Part shown: positions 1 through 6,024 of the stretch, piece after piece
Layout of the letters: each line of letters begins with the position of its first letter
Numbering within the stretch: position 1 is the stretch's first letter
Source: Clostridia bacterium
GTDB taxonomy: Bacteria; Bacillota_A; Clostridia; Oscillospirales; CAG-272
Direction of reading: 5' to 3'
DNA length: 15,112 nucleotides
Assembly: GCA_017626655.1 (NCBI GenBank)
Contig: JAGAIH010000236.1
Span: forward strand, 1 to 15,112
The notes under the pieces: model-generated
What the model was told of the DNA's origin: nothing
The model's database searches: none
What the model saw: the letters and a program-made list of their open reading frames with translations, nothing else
Program-made: the position numbers and the translations under genes

Positions 1-131
1 ACCTTCCCTCACAAGGGAAGGCTTCCGTGGTATGTTTTTTGTTTTCTTAAAACCGAAAACATACTGATATCTAAAGGCTTTTTAGGGCGACGCAAAACAT
101 ACTGAATGAGCCTTCCCTTGTGAGGGAAGGT
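1..131. repeat. Perfect 23-bp inverted repeat with an 85-bp core
   Basis: Bases 1-23 are the exact reverse complement of bases 109-131. Each arm is itself a hairpin (CCTTCCCT ... AGGGAAGG). The core (24-108) holds TATGTTTT (31-38) opposite AAAACATA (56-63), and the 12-mer AAAACATACTGA occurs twice (56-67 and 94-105). There is no open frame and no promoter in it. The left arm is probably the right-hand end of another repeat unit that starts outside the window. Confidence 0.85.
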
Positions 132-159
132 GGCACGCCCGAAGGGCGTGACGGATGAG
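110..159 (+). repeat. Double-hairpin palindromic repeat module, copy 1
   Basis: The module runs GCCTTCCC-loop-GGGAAGG, then TGG, then a second hairpin CACGCCC-GAA-GGGCGTG (134-150), then ACGGATGAG. The same layout recurs reversed at 15047-15098 and, degenerately, at 14912-14954. The framing words are kept (GCCTTCCC, GGGAAGG, GGATGAG) while the hairpin arms differ in sequence. It is probably a REP/MITE-like interspersed repeat. It carries no coding signal. Confidence 0.8.
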
Positions 160-200
160 TAGCCACCCTACCCCACTCCACTCTGTTCCGTCAGACCGAC

Positions 201-232
201 AAACCCAAATTTGCCCCATTCAGTATCCGCCT
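201..232 (+). repeat. Solo end of the 4269-4526 element family (remnant)
   Basis: The 13-mer AAACCCAAATTTG (201-213) is identical to 4494-4506. The following bases also align: CATT at the same offset, and a shared final CGCCT that matches the right terminus of the element at 4269-4526. The matching left end is not visible here, so this looks like a decayed or partial copy. It lies just upstream of the gene starting at 263. Confidence 0.5.
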
Positions 233-262
233 GATCCCAATCCTCGAAAGGAGAGCGCTGAC

Positions 263-631
263 ATGAAGCGCAACCGAAAACCGAAACGAAGATATAACCG
301 AAAGATCATCATCGCCCTGGCCTACTTCGACCGATTCCTGCTACCCTTGCTTATGGTGTTCGTACCCATAGGGCTGGTGCCTCTCCACGAGAGCGGCAAG
401 CTCTTCGCCTTCACCTTTGGAGGAGCCACCGTCCTGTTCGCCCTCTACCTGCTGATGGGATACCTCTTCCGCTGGACACATTATTTCTGCTCCATACAGA
501 GTGCCTACCATATCCCCATGACCCCAGAGGACGTGGACTGGGGATGGGTCAAAAAGTCCGAGGCCTCCGGGATCCCTGCCCTTTCCGGTGTGCTCGGGAT
601 CGCCATGATCGTGTTGGGCTTCGTGTGTTGA
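263..631 (+). CDS. Small three-helix membrane protein, family not recognised
   Basis: This encodes a 122-aa protein of unknown function. I chose the ATG at 263 rather than an upstream ATG at 155. A clear GAAAGGAGAG ribosome-binding site lies 8-16 bases before it, and the 155 start would fall inside a repeat and give a low-complexity leader. The first 14 residues are strongly basic (MKRNRKPKRRYNRK), which predicts a cytoplasmic N-terminus. Hydrophobic stretches at about 15-41, 47-69 and 101-121 look like membrane helices. Residues 70-100 form a polar loop rich in aromatic residues and containing a PEDVDWGW stretch. No catalytic motif is visible. It converges on the hydrolase operon across a shared terminator. 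No good promoter was found in 160-262. Confidence 0.65.
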   Translation: MKRNRKPKRRYNRKIIIALAYFDRFLLPLLMVFVPIGLVPLHESGKLFAFTFGGATVLFALYLLMGYLFRWTHYFCSIQSAYHIPMTPEDVDWGWVKKSEASGIPALSGVLGIAMIVLGFVC

Positions 632-645
632 AGCGTATACACAGA

Positions 646-676
646 AAAAAGAGGTGCCGCAATGACACCTCTTTTT
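646..676. terminator. Bidirectional rho-independent terminator
   Basis: AAAAAGAGGTG (646-656) pairs perfectly with CACCTCTTTTT (666-676) around a 9-nt loop. The A-run and T-run make it a terminator on both strands, as expected between the convergent genes ending at 631 (+) and 681 (-). Confidence 0.9.
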
Positions 677-680
677 CGTA

Positions 681-1637
681 TCAAAAATCAAACCCACACT
701 CCCGCTTGAACTCCGCCAAGGCGTTCACATACTCATCCCGCCCCACAGGGAAGGCCAGGCCGTGCCCCGCGCCGTGGATGGTGACGAGCTTCTTGTGCCG
801 ACCCGTACAGACCTCGCACAGCCGCACGCTCATGTCGTAGGGCACGAAATCGTCGGTATCCCCATGGGCGAACACCACGGGGACCGTACACCGCCCCATG
901 GCCTCCATGGGGGAGTCCCCGTCCAGGTCGAAATGCCCGAAGAGCCCGGCGGCGACCCTGGCGAAGGGATAGACCAGCTTGGGAGGCAGGTGCATCTCGG
1001 CCATGACCTTGGAGATGATCTCCTTGGGGGAGGTGTAGCCGCAATCCGCCAGGACGTATTGAACCTGGGGAGGCAAAGGCTGACCCGCCGTCATCATGAC
1101 CGTGGCCGCCCCCATGGAGATGCCCGTGAGGATCAGGCGGGATCCTTCACCGAACTCCTTCACCGCGAAGTCGATCCAATCGCGGCAGTCCCGCTTCTCC
1201 AGGATCCCGAAGGTGATGGTGTTGCCGTCCGAGAAGCCCGAGCCTCGGTGGTCGATGAGCAGGGCGCTGTGGCCCAGCTTGAAGCACCGCTCCACCCCGC
1301 CGCTGAGATCCCGCTCGGCGTTGCCTCGGTAGCCGTGGAACATCAGCTCGATGGGGGCACCGGGCTCAAGCTCAAAGAGTTTTGCCCGCAGAGTCAGCCC
1401 ATCGAAGGACTGGATGGAATACTCCCTGTAGGGATAGGCGCGGATCATCTTGGTCCATCCGATCATATCCTCTCGGAACACCTCATAGATCTCCCCGTCG
1501 GGGATGGCGTACTCATCCTCCGCGAGAGGCGTGCGGGGCTTGGAGTGGAACATACGGTAGTAGCACACCAGCGTGACCGAGATCACGAAGGACAAGACCA
1601 CCGAGAGCAGTCCCAGCCCGATCCAGAGCCAGACCAT
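681..1637 (-). CDS. Membrane-anchored alpha/beta hydrolase (serine esterase/aminopeptidase-like)
   Basis: A 318-aa alpha/beta-hydrolase-fold protein. Residues 3-27 form one hydrophobic helix that should anchor the enzyme. Seen in the sequence: an HGYRGN oxyanion-type motif (101-106), a DHRGSG strand-loop (129-134), the nucleophile elbow GISMGA with Ser174, the acid in HGDTDDFVP (258-266, probably Asp262), and the catalytic His292 in GAGHG. All triad members are therefore present. This layout matches the hydrolase_4/serine aminopeptidase S33-like group of Firmicutes esterases, such as the YqkD-like proteins. The substrate cannot be read from sequence. The start lies 1 bp after the stop of the upstream metallo-hydrolase, and its GAGG ribosome-binding site lies inside that gene, so the two are translationally coupled. 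It ends at the terminator at 646-676. Confidence 0.9.
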   Translation of the reverse strand: MVWLWIGLGLLSVVLSFVISVTLVCYYRMFHSKPRTPLAEDEYAIPDGEIYEVFREDMIGWTKMIRAYPYREYSIQSFDGLTLRAKLFELEPGAPIELMFHGYRGNAERDLSGGVERCFKLGHSALLIDHRGSGFSDGNTITFGILEKRDCRDWIDFAVKEFGEGSRLILTGISMGAATVMMTAGQPLPPQVQYVLADCGYTSPKEIISKVMAEMHLPPKLVYPFARVAAGLFGHFDLDGDSPMEAMGRCTVPVVFAHGDTDDFVPYDMSVRLCEVCTGRHKKLVTIHGAGHGLAFPVGRDEYVNALAEFKRECGFDF

Positions 1638-1638
1638 A

Positions 1639-2472
1639 TTATGCCTCGGTCAGGTCGATGACCTGGGTGCCCTTGATCATGAGGTAGTGCTTCTTGACAC
1701 AGCGCAGGGAGCTGATCCAGCCACGGGTGACCACCGTCCCAAAGATGCCCGTATCGTAGCCCTCGGGGCCCATGTTGTCCCACAGCCAGGAGGGGGTGGG
1801 CCACAGGCAGTAGGTGGGCTGGATGGCGGCGTAGCAGTCGCGGTTCACACAGCCCTGGCCGTGGTGGGCCATCTGCACGAAATCGGCCTTCAGCTCGGCG
1901 TGATCAACGTCCTCCAGGAGCTGTACACCGCCCTCGGGGCCCAGATCGCCCAAAAAGAGGATGCGCTTGCCGTCGGCCTCAAAGCGGAAGACGATGGAGG
2001 AATCGTTGATGGGATTGCGGACCAGGGTCTCGTCGGGGGTGTGGATGATATGGACGTTGACGGCGCCGCCCTCAAAGGCGTAGTCCTCCCCCGCCTGCAC
2101 CACGATCTCGGGAGTGCCTCTCTTGGCCATCTCCCCGCGCAGGCCGCTCAGAAGCTCCTCGGTGGTGAACTCGTCCTGGGTGGGGGCGTGATGGATGAGG
2201 AACTCGTCCGAGGGCAGGTGGCAGTACACGCCGTCCACTTGAATATCGGGATGCTCGCGGAGAAGGGTCCAGAGAGCGCCCATGTGGTCGTCGTGGAAGT
2301 GGGTGATGAACCAGGCGGTGACGTGACCGCCCAGGCCCTTGAGGTACTCGTACAGGTAGGGAGTCTCGGAGGGGAAGCCGCCGTCCACCATGAGGAGGGT
2401 ATCGCCGCTCTCCAGGATGAAGGAGGTATTGATGGTGTCGGTAACGGATTTCAGAAAATGAAGCTTGGCCAT
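1639..2472 (-). CDS. Metallo-beta-lactamase-fold hydrolase (ComEC-like MBL domain)
   Basis: A 277-aa soluble single-domain MBL-fold protein. The metal-binding signature THFHDDH gives His58, His60, Asp62 and His63. A second acidic ligand is likely Asp176 in ILFLGDLG. MAHHGQ (201-206) matches the final His motif. The NDSSIVF ... FLGD ... HHG order resembles the MBL domain of ComEC/Rec2-related proteins, which act on nucleic acids or phosphodiesters. No ComEC membrane domains are present, so the substrate is unknown. The start at 2472 is set by an AGGAGG site 8 bases upstream. The longer in-frame start at 2592 is rejected because the promoter at 2503-2531 would fall inside the gene. It is the first gene of a two-gene operon with the alpha/beta hydrolase. 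Confidence 0.9.
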   Translation of the reverse strand: MAKLHFLKSVTDTINTSFILESGDTLLMVDGGFPSETPYLYEYLKGLGGHVTAWFITHFHDDHMGALWTLLREHPDIQVDGVYCHLPSDEFLIHHAPTQDEFTTEELLSGLRGEMAKRGTPEIVVQAGEDYAFEGGAVNVHIIHTPDETLVRNPINDSSIVFRFEADGKRILFLGDLGPEGGVQLLEDVDHAELKADFVQMAHHGQGCVNRDCYAAIQPTYCLWPTPSWLWDNMGPEGYDTGIFGTVVTRGWISSLRCVKKHYLMIKGTQVIDLTEA

Positions 2473-2486
2473 GGTAAAGCCTCCTG

Positions 2487-2535
2487 TTCGTTGATTTCCT
2501 TCATTATACTCCCAATTTCCGGTTTTGTCAACGAA
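2487..2535. promoter_or_regulatory. Inverted repeat bracketing the hydrolase operon promoter
   Basis: TTCGTTGA (2487-2494) and TCAACGAA (2528-2535) are perfect 8-bp inverted half-sites centred 41 bp apart. One overlaps the -35 hexamer and the other lies just after the predicted transcription start. The spacing is close to four helical turns, so both would lie on one face of the DNA. This suggests paired regulator half-sites or looping, but it is inferred from symmetry alone. Confidence 0.4.
2503..2531 (-). promoter_or_regulatory. Consensus sigma-A promoter of the MBL/hydrolase operon
   Basis: On the minus strand there is TTGACA (2531-2526), a 17-bp spacer, and TATAAT (2508-2503). Both hexamers are perfect. 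Transcription should start near 2496, giving a 24-nt leader with the AGGAGG site. Confidence 0.93.
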
Positions 2536-2714
2536 TTTGCCCCGATCCGGAAGAAAAAATCCCACCCTCACTACTATTTGGTTGGAATTCATACTTTGTT
2601 TACAAATATATAGTAAAATATTTTTGGAAAACCCGTAATATTTCGGAATTTTTGGTGTCTTATAGAGTGAAGGCTGACCAATCGTCCCTAAACGCGACCG
2701 ATTATCCCACTTTC
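2536..2714. other. AT-rich divergent intergenic region
   Basis: This is the middle of the 300-bp gap between the divergent starts at 2472 and 2773. Bases 2580-2660 are markedly AT-rich compared with all neighbouring DNA, with runs such as ACAAATATATAG. This could be an UP-element-like or protein-binding stretch for the flanking promoters. I see no gene, hairpin terminator or structured RNA in it. Confidence 0.5.
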
Positions 2715-2747
2715 CTGCCGAGCTGCATATTTTGTGCTATAATAGCA
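2715..2747 (+). promoter_or_regulatory. Extended -10 promoter of the lipoprotein array
   Basis: TGCTATAAT (2735-2743) is a perfect extended -10. The best -35 at a 17-bp distance (CTGCCG, 2715-2720) is poor, as is usual for extended -10 promoters. The -10 lies inside a 13-bp palindrome, TGCTAT-A-ATAGCA (2735-2747), which could also bind a regulator. The start codon follows at 2773. Confidence 0.75.
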
Positions 2748-2772
2748 TCACCGACAAAGAAAGGGTTCCGCT

Positions 2773-4245
2773 ATGAAAAAGACCTTGCTCCGCGCCCTGG
2801 CCCTCCTGCTCCTGTCGGGCCTCCTGCTCCCCACCCTCCCCGCCTGTAGAAGAGGTAACGAGGAAGTCGACCGCCTCATGCAGATGGACGAGGAGTCCCG
2901 CGCCTACGCCCTCTACGAGGATATGGCCAACAGCCTCCTGTCTGCCAACGCCTTTACGGTGGACAGCTCCACCACCTTCCGCGGCCGCCTGGACGGACAG
3001 GAATACAACCTGACCCACAACGTAAAGCGCGTCAGCAAGAACCCCTACGGCGCCGCCCGCATGGACTACTACGAGGAGACCCACCTCACCCAGCAGGGGG
3101 AGGACTATTGGGAGACCCGCCTGATCAGCGGCTATGCCGACGGCTACCTCTTCCGCTCCAATCTGGTCAGCGGCTACACCGTCAACGCCAAGACCGCCGT
3201 GCCATGGAGCGAGCTGGACTACGCGATGCTCTCGGAGGAGATCCTGTTGTATCCCATGCAGTGGGGCTGTGAGACCGTGACCTGTCAGCAGAACAAGGAT
3301 GGCTCCTTTACCGCCACCTTCGCGGGGCTGAGCCAGGACGGCCTGGGGGCGCTGTACTACGACTACGCCCTGGATCTCAGCGTCCTGGGAGAGTCCATCT
3401 ACCTGTCCGACGCCACCGTGGTCATCCATTCCACCCCCGACCTCCGCTTCAGGAGCGCCACCTACTCCCTGACCTTCACCCAGTACGCCGCAGAGGGCTA
3501 CCTGGGGGACCGCAAGTTCATGGTCACCACCGAGCAGACCTACGCCTATGAGATCCCCGAGGACTTCAAGGGCGTGAACCTGGATACCTTCGACGATATT
3601 GGAGACCTGACCGTACTGGACGACTATATAACCGCATTCGATGCCCGCGTCCATGCCGAGCGCGGCACCTACGTCTACTCCTCCCGCGAGACCATCACCG
3701 AGGACGGGGAGGATTCGGTCTGGCTCTACGACGTGAAAATGGACATCGACACCTATAAAAAGGGTCTGGTCTACTCCTCCGAGGGAAGCTACGGCTACCC
3801 CGACGAGCAGTACCGCACCAGCGCCTCCTACCGTGACGGGACCATGGTGTTCAAGGAGACCGACCCCAAGGGCGAAAAGAGCTCGGGCTCCTACGATTAC
3901 ACCGAGGGGGACGTCCGCAACGTCATCGCCGCCGAGCTGACCCTGCAGGACTTCTCCCCCGTGTACGTCACCCGCATCGAGGCGATAGACGAGAAGGCGG
4001 GGAAGTACCGCTTCCGCCTCGGTGCCTCCCTCCAGGGGGAATACGCCAATTACTTCTATGAGAAAAACGGCTCCCTGGGATACATGAAGGCCTACATGGA
4101 CGTCACCCTGCGGGAAGGCGAGCTGATGGACCTTTCGCTGTACGTATACGCCGAGGGCTATACCGAGACCGCCAAGTCCCACAAATACGATCTGAAGGTG
4201 ACCTGTACCTTCTCGGAGAAGAACACTTCCTCCGCCCCCGTCTGA
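2773..4245 (+). CDS. Paralogous two-domain lipoprotein, array member 1
   Basis: A 490-aa surface lipoprotein of a family I do not recognise. The signal peptide has a lipobox ending LPAC with lipidated Cys25. A charged helix follows (about 28-57), then an extended beta-rich body. Two halves can be traced: about 58-280, carrying a CQQNKDGSFTATF strand (from 171), and about 285-490, carrying RGTYVYS (from 297) and AGKYRF (409-414). The same signatures occur at matching positions in the three genes downstream. This is the most divergent member together with the next one. The fold could be a LolA/LprG-like half-barrel in duplicate, but that is a guess from the helix-plus-sheet pattern. It is first in the array, directly behind the promoter at 2735. 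An AAAGG-type ribosome-binding site precedes the start. Confidence 0.85.
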   Translation: MKKTLLRALALLLLSGLLLPTLPACRRGNEEVDRLMQMDEESRAYALYEDMANSLLSANAFTVDSSTTFRGRLDGQEYNLTHNVKRVSKNPYGAARMDYYEETHLTQQGEDYWETRLISGYADGYLFRSNLVSGYTVNAKTAVPWSELDYAMLSEEILLYPMQWGCETVTCQQNKDGSFTATFAGLSQDGLGALYYDYALDLSVLGESIYLSDATVVIHSTPDLRFRSATYSLTFTQYAAEGYLGDRKFMVTTEQTYAYEIPEDFKGVNLDTFDDIGDLTVLDDYITAFDARVHAERGTYVYSSRETITEDGEDSVWLYDVKMDIDTYKKGLVYSSEGSYGYPDEQYRTSASYRDGTMVFKETDPKGEKSSGSYDYTEGDVRNVIAAELTLQDFSPVYVTRIEAIDEKAGKYRFRLGASLQGEYANYFYEKNGSLGYMKAYMDVTLREGELMDLSLYVYAEGYTETAKSHKYDLKVTCTFSEKNTSSAPV

Positions 4246-4256
4246 TGCTCTCATGC

Positions 4257-4268
4257 CCGAGACCCACA
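4257..4268 (+). repeat. Left target-site duplication, 12 bp
   Basis: CCGAGACCCACA is repeated exactly at 4527-4538, immediately outside both ends of the inverted-repeat element at 4269-4526. Confidence 0.75.
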
Positions 4269-4526
4269 TGGGCGATTGCATAATTGCGAGAAATTGCAGT
4301 TTATAGGGGAGCGAAGAACGAGGGGCTCTGCCCCTGCCCCCCGCTTAAACCCTTCTTGAAAGAAGGGTTTAAGAATCCCAAGAACTTTTAAAAAGATATA
4401 TTTGTCAATGTGTTTTTAAAGTTTTTGGAGTTCTTAGAACCTTTTTTCAAAAAGGTTCTAAGCCGCCGGAGGCCGTTCCCCCCGCTCCCCTATAAACCCA
4501 AATTTGAAGCATTTTGCGATCGCCTA
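4269..4526. mobile_element. Non-autonomous MITE-like element with long imperfect inverted ends
   Basis: A 258-bp element with no coding capacity. The ends are about 45-bp imperfect inverted repeats, opening with GGCGAT and containing a perfect GTTTATAGGGGAGCG arm (about 4299-4313 against 4482-4496). Inside are two strong hairpins: CTTAAACCCTTCTT/GAAGGGTTTAAG, and CTTAGAACCTTTTT/AAAAAGGTTCTAAG. Further complementary stretches lie around the centre (AAGAACTTTTAAAAAG against TTTTTAAAGTTTTTGG). A perfect 12-bp direct repeat flanks it. A duplication that long would suit IS4-type transposases, but no transposase is here. Removing the element and one repeat copy leaves a 39-bp gap between the two lipoprotein genes. 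Its hairpins could attenuate read-through. Confidence 0.8.
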
Positions 4527-4538
4527 CCGAGACCCACA
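4527..4538 (+). repeat. Right target-site duplication, 12 bp
   Basis: CCGAGACCCACA is an exact copy of 4257-4268. It is followed at once by the CGAAAGGAAC ribosome-binding region of the next gene. Confidence 0.75.
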
Positions 4539-4554
4539 CGAAAGGAACACCCAC

Positions 4555-5997
4555 ATGAAAAGAATCTTATCTCTTCTCCTGGCCGCCGTCATGCTCCTGT
4601 CGGTAGCCCTCCCTCTGACCTCCTGCTCCGAGCAGGATAAGCTGGAGAAGATGGAGGACACCGAAAAGGCCTTCTACCTGGCGGAGCTGGCCGAAAAGGC
4701 TCTCACCAAGGCCGACACCCTCCACTACCGCCGCTACCTCAACATCAAGAATCCCTACTTCAATTCCTCCTGTACCGTGGACGAGAGCGTCAACTACACG
4801 GACACCAAGGAGGGCTTCGGCTATATCAACAACACCCGCGAGTCCTTCAGCATGGTGGGCATGGGGGGGACCTCTACCTCTGAGATGGGCTTCAAGGACG
4901 GCTACACCTTCGCCTACCACAAGGCGGGGGTGGGAGAGTCCCGCTTCAAGGCGGCCATGACCGAGAAGGCGTATCGGGAGGTCTCTTCGTTCAGCAGCAT
5001 CGTACCTTCCTCTCTTGGCCTTCGCATCAAGGAGGGCGACTGCACCAAGACCACCGTGGAGCAGCAGGAGGACGGCGACTGGCTCATCACCTACGAGGGC
5101 TTCACCGAGACCCGCGCCTACAACTTCACGGTGCGCCAGCACGACCTGGCCAAGGACCTCACCGTCACCCATAAGCCCCTGGACCTCACGGTCACCCTTC
5201 TCCTCTCCCCCGACTTTTCCCCCATCCGCGCCAAGGCGGAGGTCCTGTTCCACAACAGCAAGGAATACTACCACGCCGAGCCTACCGTATCGGTGAGCCT
5301 CGACTTCTCCTACGGCAAGGACTCGGGGGCCAAGGGCGTGATCGACGGCGTGGACCTCTCCAAGTACACCGAGCTGGAGGATATGGACACACTGAACGCC
5401 TTCTTCGACGGCCTGGATTACCACGTCAAGGCGGCGGAGGGGGAGTTCACCGTGGATACCGCCACTACCTTCTCCGACGGCGTCCAAAGCCAGTCCGCCA
5501 ATGTGGTCCAGACCGTGGACTACGCCAATACCGTCAACGGCTACCGCTTCAACGTGGAATACGAGCAGGACGAAAAGCGCTACGTCCTGTCCTATGCGGG
5601 CACCCACGCCTTCCAGACCGTCTACGGCAAGAGCGGAAGCAAGCTGAGTGAGAACACCATGCGCATCATTGATGCCCAAGCCCGCCTCACGGTGGCCGAC
5701 TACATGAACCGCTACGGAGTCACACCCGCCGACGTGGCCTCGGTGGAGGTCTTCTCCGAGGGAGCGGGACTCTACCGCTACACCCTGAGGGAGGACAGCA
5801 TGAAGCGCTGGGCCTCCACCATCCTCAAGACCGCCTTCCCCGACAGCAAGGTGGAGATCTCCTCCTGCTCCGCCGTCCTGACCCCCGAGATTCTGAACGG
5901 GGTCATGGAGAGCTACACCGTCACCCTCAACGCCGAGATCACGGTAGACGGCGCGCCACTTACCTTCACAAGCAACACCCAAGTCGTATTCTACTGA
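4555..5997 (+). CDS. Paralogous two-domain lipoprotein, array member 2
   Basis: A 480-aa lipoprotein. The start at 4555 follows GAAAGGAAC. An upstream in-frame ATG at 4504 is rejected because it would place a charged leader before the signal peptide. Lipobox LTSC, lipidated Cys24. Family landmarks: a charged helix with AFYLAELAEKAL (about 37-48), EQQEDGDWLITYEGF (from 169), ELEDMDTLNAFFDGL opening the second half, EGEFTVDTATTF, and AGLYRYTL (404-411), where relatives have AGKYRF. Repetition within the protein is easiest to see here: both halves contain a helix, a TV-rich strand and a long sheet. The gap to the next gene is 27 bp, so the two are presumably co-transcribed. The function is unknown. 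Codons are strongly C/G-ending. Confidence 0.85.
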   Translation: MKRILSLLLAAVMLLSVALPLTSCSEQDKLEKMEDTEKAFYLAELAEKALTKADTLHYRRYLNIKNPYFNSSCTVDESVNYTDTKEGFGYINNTRESFSMVGMGGTSTSEMGFKDGYTFAYHKAGVGESRFKAAMTEKAYREVSSFSSIVPSSLGLRIKEGDCTKTTVEQQEDGDWLITYEGFTETRAYNFTVRQHDLAKDLTVTHKPLDLTVTLLLSPDFSPIRAKAEVLFHNSKEYYHAEPTVSVSLDFSYGKDSGAKGVIDGVDLSKYTELEDMDTLNAFFDGLDYHVKAAEGEFTVDTATTFSDGVQSQSANVVQTVDYANTVNGYRFNVEYEQDEKRYVLSYAGTHAFQTVYGKSGSKLSENTMRIIDAQARLTVADYMNRYGVTPADVASVEVFSEGAGLYRYTLREDSMKRWASTILKTAFPDSKVEISSCSAVLTPEILNGVMESYTVTLNAEITVDGAPLTFTSNTQVVFY

Positions 5998-6024
5998 TCC
6001 CACCCCAAGAAAGGAAACTCTACC

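Noticed and set aside
1..159. A CRISPR-like repeat pattern from the recurring GGGAAGG hairpins
   Set aside because: There are only a few copies, inverted relative to each other, with no regular spacers and no cas genes.
155..262. An N-terminal extension of the small membrane protein
   Set aside because: It starts within the repeat GGATGAG, has no ribosome-binding site, and adds a proline-rich leader unlike a real protein start. The GAAAGGAGAG site points to 263.
4331..4466. Hairpins in the mobile element as dedicated rho-independent terminators
   Set aside because: The two perfect hairpins lack a T-run directly after the stem. They are better explained as arms of the inverted-repeat element, although some attenuation is possible.
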